The notes beneath the pieces were generated by a model, which was not told where the DNA came from, ran no database searches, and saw only the letters and a list, made by a program, of their open reading frames with translations. From assembly GCF_024679245.1 (NCBI RefSeq), contig NC_090177.1, positions 42,560,518 to 42,624,517 of the forward strand: a stretch of DNA of 64,000 bases. The letters are read 5' to 3'. This DNA is from Pseudorasbora parva (Eukaryota > Chordata > Actinopteri > Cypriniformes > Gobionidae). Position numbers and translations under genes: made by a program. Shown here in pieces: positions 44,719 through 54,700 of the stretch; positions within the stretch are counted from its first letter, which is position 1, and each line of letters starts with the position of its first letter.

Positions 44719-44720
44719 TG
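44710..44720 (+). promoter_or_regulatory. gag/pol junction: GGAAAAC ... TAATG
   Basis: The gag stop TAA (44716-44718) and pol ATG (44718-44720) share one base in TAATG. The pol frame is closed upstream by TAG at 44676-44678, so a frameshift could only happen within the last 13 codons. GGAAAAC just before the stop is a poor but possible -1 slippery site. Stop-restart coupling is the alternative. The same junction lies at 51748-51752 in unit 2. Confidence 0.6.
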
Positions 44721-47700
44721 CCCACCGAACCGTTGAGCCACAGCTCGGGTGGGGCCCTTACAGGCTCTTGTGTTGCAAGTAGTGTGAGTACAGCCACAAA
44801 ATTAATGTCCTCCTGTCCCCATATAGACATTCTTATGGGTGGAATTAAGGTGTCCTGCTTACTGGACACCGGCTCTATGGTGTCTACAGTTACCGAGAGT
44901 TTCTTTTTGCAACACTTTAAGACGGGGAGTTTACAGACTTGCCGGTGGCTTCAGCTTAAGGCAGCTAACGGATTGGCCATCCCTTATTTGGGATATTTAG
45001 AATTGGACGTTTTCTTGTGTGGAAGAGTCATACCGGCCTGTGGCATACTCGTAGTAAAAGACCTTCCTGGTGGGACCAGTGTCCCGGGGGTCCTTGGTAT
45101 GAATGTAATTAGCAAATGCTATGAACTTTTGTTTTTTCAACATGGGCCTGCATTATTTGAGCTACCAACTGTGTCTCAGGCACCTGGTCAAGTGTTCCAA
45201 GCCTTGCAACAGTGTCACCAAGCAGGTGTCGAAACCCCGCCTGAAGTGAAGAGTGTTGTTAAATTAAGTCAGGGGAGGGTTCAGCGTATTCCAGGGGGTG
45301 TGACCAAGTTTGTCAGGGCGACATGTTCAGATCACTTGGCTGGTCGTACGGCATTATTTGAGCCTCTTGACTCGGGTTTACCTGGTGGATTGTTAGCCTC
45401 TCCCTCGTTAGTTCAGGTGTTAAGGGGTACAGTTTACGTCCCAGTTGTGAATGTAGGCACTACTGACGTTTTACTTTACGCTCGCACCCAGCTAGGTTAT
45501 TTGCGTAGGGTGGATGTGGTCAGCTTGCCTAAGGGTGTAGCTGAATCAAGGGCTATTGAAGTCACTGGTCTATCTCTGAGCTCCATTCAAAGCCAAATAG
45601 ATGCCCTTGACTTATCAAATATTAGTGAGGAAGAGGCTCAACGGGTTAGGACATTGCTGGTTGAATATCAGGCGGTGTTTTCAGCTCATGAGGGGGATTT
45701 GGGCTGTACCAGCCTTATATCCCATGAAATCCCCCTGTTAGATGATGTTCCGGTCCGACAGCGCTATAGGCGGTTGCCACCATCGGAATACGAGGTCGTC
45801 AAGGCCCATATCAATCAGTTACTCGAGGCGCAGGTCATTAGGGAGAGCTGCAGTCCCTATGCGTCCCCCATTGTTTTGGTGCGAAAAAAGGATGGTAGCC
45901 TTCGCCTCTGCGTGGACTACCGCCAATTAAACCACAAGACTCGTAAAGACGCTTTTCCGTTACCACGTATTGAAGAATCGTTGGACGCCCTTTCTGGGGC
46001 CCATTGGTTTTCCACTCTCGACTTAGTCAGCGGCTACAATCAAGTTCCGGTTGCCGAGAAGGATAAAGCCAAGACAGCCTTTTGTACTCCTTTTGGATTA
46101 TTCGAGTTTAACCGTATGCCTTTCGGGCTCTGCAATGCCCCAAGTACATTTCAGCGCCTCATGCAACGTTTGTTTGGGGAACAGCATTGTCAATCTCTGC
46201 TACTTTACCTGGATGATGTGGTGGTCTTCTCTTCTTCCATTTCACAGCACCTGGAACGATTAGAGGGAGTGCTAAGCCGACTGGGACAGGAAGGACTCAA
46301 AGTCAAGCTAGAGAAATGCACTTTCTTCAAGCAGGAGGTTGGCTATTTAGGACATGTGATCTCCAGTGCTGGTGTCTCCACGGACCCGGGAAAAATCGAG
46401 GCGGTGGCCCAGTGGCGACGTCCAAGTCAGGTGGCAGAACTGCGCTCATTCCTTGGCTTCACCAGCTATTACCGTCGTTTCGTGGAGGGCTTCGCGAAGA
46501 TGGCCGCACCCCTACATAAGTTAGTAGCAGAGTTGGCTGGTACAAAGGCTCGGAAAAAGACCGGACGGGATTTCGCTGCGGCCTGGACAGAGGCATGTGA
46601 GCAGAGCTTTGAAGGACTGAAAGCTAAACTTACCTCCACTCCAGTATTGGCTTATGCCAATTTTGCACTACCTTTTATCCTGGAAGTGGATGCTAGCCAT
46701 AGTGGCTTGGGAGCAGTTTTGTCCCAAGAACAGGACGGTAAGGTCCGGCCTATAGCTTACGCCAGTCGTGGTCTCCGGCCCCCCGAACGTAATATGCTTA
46801 ATTACAGTTCAATGAAATTAGAGTTTTTGGCCTTGAAATGGGCAGTTACGGAAAAATTCCGCGAGTATCTCTTGGGACAAAAATGCATAATCTACACTGA
46901 CAATAATCCCTTGAGTCATCTTGTCTCTGCTAAATTAGGGGCAACAGAGCAGCGATGGGTGGCCCAACTGTCATGCTTTGATTATGAAATTCGATACCGG
47001 TCTGGTAGAGTAAATAGAAACGCTGATGCTTTATCTCGACAGTATCTACCAGAGAATTCCACTACCTCTGTTCCAGAATCCCTGCAGCAGACCAGAGTTG
47101 CACTACCATCTCAGGTAACCCAAACAGCCATCTTTGCTTTACCCCATCATTCTGCATCTGATATATGTTCTCTGCAGTGGTCAGACCCAGACATCCAAGC
47201 TATTTGGACATTTCGGAAGCAGAAGGCGTACCCTAGTTTGGTAGAGCGTCACACACTATCTACTCAGGCATTGGCGTTATTACGACACTGGGATCGTCTG
47301 GTAGAGATAGAGGGGGTATTACACCGTCGCACTCTTCGACCTAATGGGGGTGAGGAGGTATTTCAAGTAGTTCTACCAGCAGTGTTGAAGCAAGAGGTGC
47401 TCACCCAGTTACACCATGACCATGGGCATCAGGGGGTAGAACGGACTATGGATTTGGTCCGTCGACGCTGTTTTTGGCCAGGAATGGCTGCGGAGGTGAA
47501 GCGCTGGTGTCAAGAGTGCGAGAGGTGTCAAGTGGCGAAGCATACGAATCCTGCAACCCCTAGTTTCATGGGACACCTCTTGGCTTCGCGGCCCAATGAG
47601 ATTTTGGCCATGGACTTCACTGTCTTGGAGCCTTCACATAATGGCCTGGAAAATGTGCTTGTAGTGACAGACATTTTTAGTAAGTTTACAGTGGCTATAC

Positions 47701-48860
47701 CTACCCGGGACCAGAGGGCCTCTACTGTGGCCCAGGTTCTAGTGACTGAGTGGTTTTGCAAGTTCGGGGTGCCGAGTCGTCTTCACTCCGATCAAGGTCG
47801 TAGTTTCGAGAGCAACTTGATTCAACAACTTTGCGGCCTGTATGGGATTGCACGATCACGTACTACACCTTACCATCCTGCTGGCAACGGCCAATGTGAA
47901 CGTTTTAATAGGACAATGCACAACCTGCTGCGTACCCTGCCTGCCTCAAGGAAGAGGGACTGGGCCTCCTGCCTCCCACAGTTAGTTTTTTGTTACAACA
48001 CTACCCCACATCAGTCGACAGGCGAGTCTCCACACTTTCTGATGTTTGGTCAGGATCCCCAGCTCCCAGTAGACTTTTTGTTGGGCAGAGTGCGTGAGCC
48101 AGAGGCTGGTACAGTACACGACTGGGTTCGCGAACACGAGGCCCGGCTGCAGGTCGCATTTGAGGGGGCCAGAGAGAGACTAGCAAGCGCTGCCGCACGT
48201 CGTAAGGACTATCATGATAAGAGGGTGAAGGAAGCGCCACTGTTTGAGGGCCAGCGAGTTTACCTGCGTAATGTTGGCGTAAGGGGCCGTAACAAAATCC
48301 AAGATCATTGGAGCTCTGCTGTTTACCAGGTATTAAAGGTGCCCAAAGAGAAGGGAGTGGTGTACTCCATTGCACCAGTGAATGATCTGGGGAAGGTACG
48401 ACATGTACATCGGACAATGCTGAAAGCCCAATTACAGGCAGAGCCCCAAGACATCCCTCCGGCTTGCCCATCAGTGACAGTTGTACCACCCCAGGAGGAT
48501 GTTGATGATGATTTATGGCTATTAGTACCTAACACTTTGGCTTGTCCCAGCACAGAGGCAGGCCCCACGAGAGATCCCTGTGATCGTTTAACAGTACCAG
48601 AGGTTTCAAGGTGTCCGCTGGTTACGTCAGACACCCAGGGGGCAGGGCCATCGATTCCTACTGGTTTTACTGATCGTTTAGGTCCGACTTTGACTGAGGA
48701 GACTCGACCATCCTTACGACGGACAGCCCGCTCCACGGCCGGGCAACATTCTAACTTGTACCATCTTCCACAGACTGTGCAGGGGGCCGCTGGCGGGACT
48801 GTTTGCTCTTCCAGGGCTGCGCCTCAGGCCTCTCCGGCTCCGTTTAGGCCCTGGTTCTAG
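44718..48860 (+). CDS. pol: Pol polyprotein, gypsy array unit 1
   Basis: 1380 residues, open throughout. Aspartic protease CLLDTGSMVSTV is at about 47-58. RT covers about 340-550 with RKKDGSLRLCVDYRQLNHK, TLDLVSGYNQ and the catalytic YLDDVVVFS at about 497-505. RNase H (LEVDASHSGLGAVLSQE, then IYTDNNPLSHL) runs to about 770. The integrase HHCC finger (HHDHGHQGVERT...CERCQVAK) is at about 900-940. The DDE core has Asp in AMDFTVLE (about 965), Asp in HSDQGRSFE (about 1024) and Glu in NGQCERFNR (about 1061). The C-terminal 150 residues are Pro/Thr-rich, without a chromodomain. Arg at residue 484 is Cys in unit 2. No inactivating lesion is visible. It is the reverse transcription and integration machinery of the element. 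Confidence 0.95.
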   Translation: MPTEPLSHSSGGALTGSCVASSVSTATKLMSSCPHIDILMGGIKVSCLLDTGSMVSTVTESFFLQHFKTGSLQTCRWLQLKAANGLAIPYLGYLELDVFLCGRVIPACGILVVKDLPGGTSVPGVLGMNVISKCYELLFFQHGPALFELPTVSQAPGQVFQALQQCHQAGVETPPEVKSVVKLSQGRVQRIPGGVTKFVRATCSDHLAGRTALFEPLDSGLPGGLLASPSLVQVLRGTVYVPVVNVGTTDVLLYARTQLGYLRRVDVVSLPKGVAESRAIEVTGLSLSSIQSQIDALDLSNISEEEAQRVRTLLVEYQAVFSAHEGDLGCTSLISHEIPLLDDVPVRQRYRRLPPSEYEVVKAHINQLLEAQVIRESCSPYASPIVLVRKKDGSLRLCVDYRQLNHKTRKDAFPLPRIEESLDALSGAHWFSTLDLVSGYNQVPVAEKDKAKTAFCTPFGLFEFNRMPFGLCNAPSTFQRLMQRLFGEQHCQSLLLYLDDVVVFSSSISQHLERLEGVLSRLGQEGLKVKLEKCTFFKQEVGYLGHVISSAGVSTDPGKIEAVAQWRRPSQVAELRSFLGFTSYYRRFVEGFAKMAAPLHKLVAELAGTKARKKTGRDFAAAWTEACEQSFEGLKAKLTSTPVLAYANFALPFILEVDASHSGLGAVLSQEQDGKVRPIAYASRGLRPPERNMLNYSSMKLEFLALKWAVTEKFREYLLGQKCIIYTDNNPLSHLVSAKLGATEQRWVAQLSCFDYEIRYRSGRVNRNADALSRQYLPENSTTSVPESLQQTRVALPSQVTQTAIFALPHHSASDICSLQWSDPDIQAIWTFRKQKAYPSLVERHTLSTQALALLRHWDRLVEIEGVLHRRTLRPNGGEEVFQVVLPAVLKQEVLTQLHHDHGHQGVERTMDLVRRRCFWPGMAAEVKRWCQECERCQVAKHTNPATPSFMGHLLASRPNEILAMDFTVLEPSHNGLENVLVVTDIFSKFTVAIPTRDQRASTVAQVLVTEWFCKFGVPSRLHSDQGRSFESNLIQQLCGLYGIARSRTTPYHPAGNGQCERFNRTMHNLLRTLPASRKRDWASCLPQLVFCYNTTPHQSTGESPHFLMFGQDPQLPVDFLLGRVREPEAGTVHDWVREHEARLQVAFEGARERLASAAARRKDYHDKRVKEAPLFEGQRVYLRNVGVRGRNKIQDHWSSAVYQVLKVPKEKGVVYSIAPVNDLGKVRHVHRTMLKAQLQAEPQDIPPACPSVTVVPPQEDVDDDLWLLVPNTLACPSTEAGPTRDPCDRLTVPEVSRCPLVTSDTQGAGPSIPTGFTDRLGPTLTEETRPSLRRTARSTAGQHSNLYHLPQTVQGAAGGTVCSSRAAPQASPAPFRPWF

Positions 48861-48934
48861 CCTGGTGGTAGTAATGAATAATTAACTTTGCCTCTGTGGT
48901 TACATTCAAGTTTACTTATCGTCGGGGCGCCGAT

Positions 48935-48949
48935 AAAAGAAAGGGGGGG
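48935..48949 (+). other. Polypurine tract, unit 1
   Basis: AAAAGAAAGGGGGGG, 5 bp before LTR 2. Confidence 0.85.
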
Positions 48950-48954
48950 TGGAA

Positions 48955-50406
48955 TGTAGTAGTAGGGGGTTTTACGATTTATTTATTTTCTTCCGCGTTC
49001 ATTATCCTTTATATGAGACTGGGTGCGCATGATAATTAGGGCCAGTGTATTTAAATGTGTAGACAGGAAACCTTCGAACGTAGATTGTCATACCCGCCCC
49101 TCTTCCGGTTATCGGTGTCACTAGAGTGGAGGTAGGTGACGGAGGTGATGTACGGCTCTGCGTGGTTGTAAAGTTGTTAAAGTATGTTTCCTTGTCTCTG
49201 AAGTGATCGCTGTAGTCGTCTCAGTGACGTGCCCTGGGAGTTGCGTTAAGCGCTCATTGAAAGCTTTAAGGTACGTCGGCGATCACCGTTGTGGTGCGGG
49301 TTTTTTTATTGTTAGTTGGGTTTAATGGGGGTTATTGTGTGTTTTTAACAGGACATTCGCGAGTGTATCCTGACATCAGGGGTATGTATGAACTAGTGAA
49401 TGCTCGTATTACAGAAGTAAATTTGATTGACTTGGAGTAAATCTTTGCTTGATGGTTATGTTTTGTTTTGCAGTCTCATGTGTACCACGTGATGGTAAAC
49501 CCAGGTCGTGCTGCTGTTTTTCGTGATTAGATGTTTGGGTGTTTGTTGTGAATTGTTTTCATAATTTTAGTAATCTCTGTATTTCGTTTTTCTTTCTTTA
49601 TTAGTGTGGTTTGTTATATTTGTATTGTAGTTTGGCCATTGCGACCAGGACCATAAGTTGTGTTGTATTCAACAGCGGATGTGCCATCTCCCTCATTGAT
49701 AGCTTTGTGGTCCTATAGTGCTGCTGAGGTTGGAGGGATTTTATCCATGTACCAGCTGATTTGGTCTATTATCAGAATTTTGATTTGTTTTGTATATTTG
49801 CACTGTACTAATTTTTCTTTCCTTTCTTTTTCAAGTCAAGGGAGCACGCCGAGGGGGAAGGCTAGTCACCTGGGTGAAACACATTTGCTGTGAGTTTGAT
49901 GCACCAGGGTTGGCACCTCTTGTTTTTGTTTGCTGTGCACACATAAGGGGTGGAACACTTATTTACAGCTAGGTTGCCGCCCCTGAGGTAAGCTCTAGGC
50001 TTGTTTTCTTTTTCTTTTTTTTCTTTTCATTTATTTCTTTTTGTTAATGTATTTATTTGGTGCAAACAGTGCATTGGTTTTTGTGTTCATTTATTTGATC
50101 TGATGCAGTATCTAAATCAGGCATGATTGGAGGAGTCTTTTTCTATCCATGAGCATTGATATGTTTAGTATTGTTACAATAAATGTGCTAGTGATTTATA
50201 CCATGATTAAACGATGCAAGTGAAACATTTTAACTTTCTGTCTTTTAAATAAAACTCTTCATTGGTTTATTGGATGACCCAACTCTGTCTTTTCACTGCA
50301 CCACCGACCTGTGTTCCTTTCTTATTTCCTTGGGTGTAATTCCCAAGGTGGCGTAGTCAGTGATATCTGGATTATACTATATAATACTGTATTACGGCCG
50401 GTTACA
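48955..50406 (+). repeat. LTR 2 (shared, central) of the gypsy array
   Basis: 1452 bp, with no differences from LTR 1 or LTR 3 found by reading. It serves as the 3' LTR of unit 1 and the 5' LTR of unit 2. No target duplication is present at its edges: the flanks are GTGGAA on the left and AACTGG on the right. Confidence 0.95.
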
Positions 50407-50409
50407 AAC

Positions 50410-50426
50410 TGGCGCAGTCGGCAGGG
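50410..50426 (+). other. Primer-binding site, unit 2
   Basis: TGGCGCAGTCGGCAGGG, identical to unit 1. Confidence 0.7.
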
Positions 50427-50667
50427 TGGTTGCATTGTAAAAGCAGAGACGAGTATTCTGTAATTTTCTATTGTTCAACATTTTGTTTAGTTTTTTTTTC
50501 TTGTGTGTATATTTTTTTTTGAAAAACAGCAGCCGACTCTGGTTCTGAGGTGATGTTCAAGCCCTGGACTAATTGAGGTCCCTTCTGAACGAACGACTCC
50601 CCGTTTTTTTTTTTTTTTCTTTTCTCTCCTTCTGTGTTCTTTTTTTTCTTTTTTTTTCTTCACAGTC

Positions 50668-51750
50668 ATGGAGGATGAGCTGACACAACTTAGAGACATG
50701 GTGCTACAACTGAGAGCCGAAAATGAACGTTTGCGCCAGGAACCGTTGGCAACTGGTTCTATACCGGCCCTCTGTGACAATTCTGCAGCCAGGCCATCTA
50801 CAAGTACGGATGCGGAAGGTATTAGCACTGCTACCGAGAGACTTGTTCTTATCCCACGGGACAGAAAGTGTCCTATGTTCCGAGGTAACTCCGGTATGAA
50901 CATTGACGAGTGGGTTGAGGAGGCACGCGCATGTATGCGAGCCCGTCATCTGTCTCCTGTCGACCAAGCGTTCTTTTTGGTTGATCACTTGGAAGGTGAG
51001 GCCAGGGATGAAATTAAATATCGTTCAGATGCAGAGCGGAGAGATCCAGAAACTGTGATTAAAATCTTGCAAGAATTGTATGGCTGTTGTCAATCGTATG
51101 TTACTTTGCAAGAGGCTTTCTTTTCCAGGAAACAGCAAGAGGGGGAGAGTCTTCTAGAGTTTTCTTTGGCTCTGATGCGTCTTCTGCACCTGGTAAAACG
51201 TGTTGCACCAGCGGGCATGTTGAACTTTGAGGTACTGTTACGTGACCAGTTTATTGAGCATGTGTCTGATTGTTCCCTCCGCCGCATGCTAAAGCAAATG
51301 GCACGTAGTCAACCTACAGTCACTCTGTTGGATGTCAGAGGGGAGGCCATTAGGTGGGAACGGGAGGGCATGCCGGGGGGGACTCGAGGTCGTAGTCACT
51401 CTGTTCCATCGGCCTATGGCCTACAGTATGGGGTTCAAGGGGGTACCTCCACTATGTTGGGTGATGGTTCATTAGGTGCAGAACTGGGGGATCTTAAAGC
51501 TATTTTGAAACAACAACAAGATCAGCTTAACCAGTTAACCCAAAGTGTCACCCTACTCCAGAACAACCAAAGGCAGGCTAGATCGTCCCGTGATGGCCCC
51601 GTAATTTGTAGGAGATGTCAGCGTCCGGGACACTTTGCAAGGGAGTGTGATGGTGCAAGGGTTCCTTTTCGCCCCCGGTCTAATTCTGTAGCTTTATCTT
51701 CCCCATCTAGGGCTGGACCATCAGCCTCCCAACATGGGTCGGAAAACTAA
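50668..51750 (+). CDS. gag: Gag polyprotein, gypsy array unit 2
   Basis: 360 residues, the same protein as in unit 1. The only coding-region difference found is a silent GAT to GAC (C at 50862). The preceding pyrimidine tract is one T shorter (15 against 16), which closes the in-frame upstream extension seen in unit 1 and supports this ATG as the true start. Capsid block, Gln-rich segment and CCHC knuckle are all present. It overlaps pol through TAATG. Confidence 0.93.
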   Translation: MEDELTQLRDMVLQLRAENERLRQEPLATGSIPALCDNSAARPSTSTDAEGISTATERLVLIPRDRKCPMFRGNSGMNIDEWVEEARACMRARHLSPVDQAFFLVDHLEGEARDEIKYRSDAERRDPETVIKILQELYGCCQSYVTLQEAFFSRKQQEGESLLEFSLALMRLLHLVKRVAPAGMLNFEVLLRDQFIEHVSDCSLRRMLKQMARSQPTVTLLDVRGEAIRWEREGMPGGTRGRSHSVPSAYGLQYGVQGGTSTMLGDGSLGAELGDLKAILKQQQDQLNQLTQSVTLLQNNQRQARSSRDGPVICRRCQRPGHFARECDGARVPFRPRSNSVALSSPSRAGPSASQHGSEN

Positions 51751-54700
51751 TGCCCACCGAACCGTTGAGCCACAGCTCGGGTGGGGCCCTTACAGGCTCT
51801 TGTGTTGCAAGTAGTGTGAGTACAGCCACAAAATTAATGTCCTCCTGTCCCCATATAGACATTCTTATGGGTGGAATTAAGGTGTCCTGCTTACTGGACA
51901 CCGGCTCTATGGTGTCTACAGTTACCGAGAGTTTCTTTTTGCAACACTTTAAGACGGGGAGTTTACAGACTTGCCGGTGGCTTCAGCTTAAGGCAGCTAA
52001 CGGATTGGCCATCCCTTATTTGGGATATTTAGAATTGGACGTTTTCTTGTGTGGAAGAGTCATACCGGCCTGTGGCATACTCGTAGTAAAAGACCTTCCT
52101 GGTGGGACCAGTGTCCCGGGGGTCCTTGGTATGAATGTAATTAGCAAATGCTATGAACTTTTGTTTTTTCAACATGGGCCTGCATTATTTGAGCTACCAA
52201 CTGTGTCTCAGGCACCTGGTCAAGTGTTCCAAGCCTTGCAACAGTGTCACCAAGCAGGTGTCGAAACCCCGCCTGAAGTGAAGAGTGTTGTTAAATTAAG
52301 TCAGGGGAGGGTTCAGCGTATTCCAGGGGGTGTGACCAAGTTTGTCAGGGCGACATGTTCAGATCACTTGGCTGGTCGTACGGCATTATTTGAGCCTCTT
52401 GACTCGGGTTTACCTGGTGGATTGTTAGCCTCTCCCTCGTTAGTTCAGGTGTTAAGGGGTACAGTTTACGTCCCAGTTGTGAATGTAGGCACTACTGACG
52501 TTTTACTTTACGCTCGCACCCAGCTAGGTTATTTGCGTAGGGTGGATGTGGTCAGCTTGCCTAAGGGTGTAGCTGAATCAAGGGCTATTGAAGTCACTGG
52601 TCTATCTCTGAGCTCCATTCAAAGCCAAATAGATGCCCTTGACTTATCAAATATTAGTGAGGAAGAGGCTCAACGGGTTAGGACATTGCTGGTTGAATAT
52701 CAGGCGGTGTTTTCAGCTCATGAGGGGGATTTGGGCTGTACCAGCCTTATATCCCATGAAATCCCCCTGTTAGATGATGTTCCGGTCCGACAGCGCTATA
52801 GGCGGTTGCCACCATCGGAATACGAGGTCGTCAAGGCCCATATCAATCAGTTACTCGAGGCGCAGGTCATTAGGGAGAGCTGCAGTCCCTATGCGTCCCC
52901 CATTGTTTTGGTGCGAAAAAAGGATGGTAGCCTTCGCCTCTGCGTGGACTACCGCCAATTAAACCACAAGACTCGTAAAGACGCTTTTCCGTTACCACGT
53001 ATTGAAGAATCGTTGGACGCCCTTTCTGGGGCCCATTGGTTTTCCACTCTCGACTTAGTCAGCGGCTACAATCAAGTTCCGGTTGCCGAGAAGGATAAAG
53101 CCAAGACAGCCTTTTGTACTCCTTTTGGATTATTCGAGTTTAACCGTATGCCTTTCGGGCTCTGCAATGCCCCAAGTACATTTCAGCGCCTCATGCAATG
53201 TTTGTTTGGGGAACAGCATTGTCAATCTCTGCTACTTTACCTGGATGATGTGGTGGTCTTCTCTTCTTCCATTTCACAGCACCTGGAACGATTAGAGGGA
53301 GTGCTAAGCCGACTGGGACAGGAAGGACTCAAAGTCAAGCTAGAGAAATGCACTTTCTTCAAGCAGGAGGTTGGCTATTTAGGACATGTGATCTCCAGTG
53401 CTGGTGTCTCCACGGACCCGGGAAAAATCGAGGCGGTGGCCCAGTGGCGACGTCCAAGTCAGGTGGCAGAACTGCGCTCATTCCTTGGCTTCACCAGCTA
53501 TTACCGTCGTTTCGTGGAGGGCTTCGCGAAGATGGCCGCACCCCTACATAAGTTAGTAGCAGAGTTGGCTGGTACAAAGGCTCGGAAAAAGACCGGACGG
53601 GATTTCGCTGCGGCCTGGACAGAGGCATGTGAGCAGAGCTTTGAAGGACTGAAAGCTAAACTTACCTCCACTCCAGTATTGGCTTATGCCAATTTTGCAC
53701 TACCTTTTATCCTGGAAGTGGATGCTAGCCATAGTGGCTTGGGAGCAGTTTTGTCCCAAGAACAGGACGGTAAGGTCCGGCCTATAGCTTACGCCAGTCG
53801 TGGTCTCCGGCCCCCCGAACGTAATATGCTTAATTACAGTTCAATGAAATTAGAGTTTTTGGCCTTGAAATGGGCAGTTACGGAAAAATTCCGCGAGTAT
53901 CTCTTGGGACAAAAATGCATAATCTACACTGACAATAATCCCTTGAGTCATCTTGTCTCTGCTAAATTAGGGGCAACAGAGCAGCGATGGGTGGCCCAAC
54001 TGTCATGCTTTGATTATGAAATTCGATACCGGTCTGGTAGAGTAAATAGAAACGCTGATGCTTTATCTCGACAGTATCTACCAGAGAATTCCACTACCTC
54101 TGTTCCAGAATCCCTGCAGCAGACCAGAGTTGCACTACCATCTCAGGTAACCCAAACAGCCATCTTTGCTTTACCCCATCATTCTGCATCTGATATATGT
54201 TCTCTGCAGTGGTCAGACCCAGACATCCAAGCTATTTGGACATTTCGGAAGCAGAAGGCGTACCCTAGTTTGGTAGAGCGTCACACACTATCTACTCAGG
54301 CATTGGCGTTATTACGACACTGGGATCGTCTGGTAGAGATAGAGGGGGTATTACACCGTCGCACTCTTCGACCTAATGGGGGTGAGGAGGTATTTCAAGT
54401 AGTTCTACCAGCAGTGTTGAAGCAAGAGGTGCTCACCCAGTTACACCATGACCATGGGCATCAGGGGGTAGAACGGACTATGGATTTGGTCCGTCGACGC
54501 TGTTTTTGGCCAGGAATGGCTGCGGAGGTGAAGCGCTGGTGTCAAGAGTGCGAGAGGTGTCAAGTGGCGAAGCATACGAATCCTGCAACCCCTAGTTTCA
54601 TGGGACACCTCTTGGCTTCGCGGCCCAATGAGATTTTGGCCATGGACTTCACTGTCTTGGAGCCTTCACATAATGGCCTGGAAAATGTGCTTGTAGTGAC

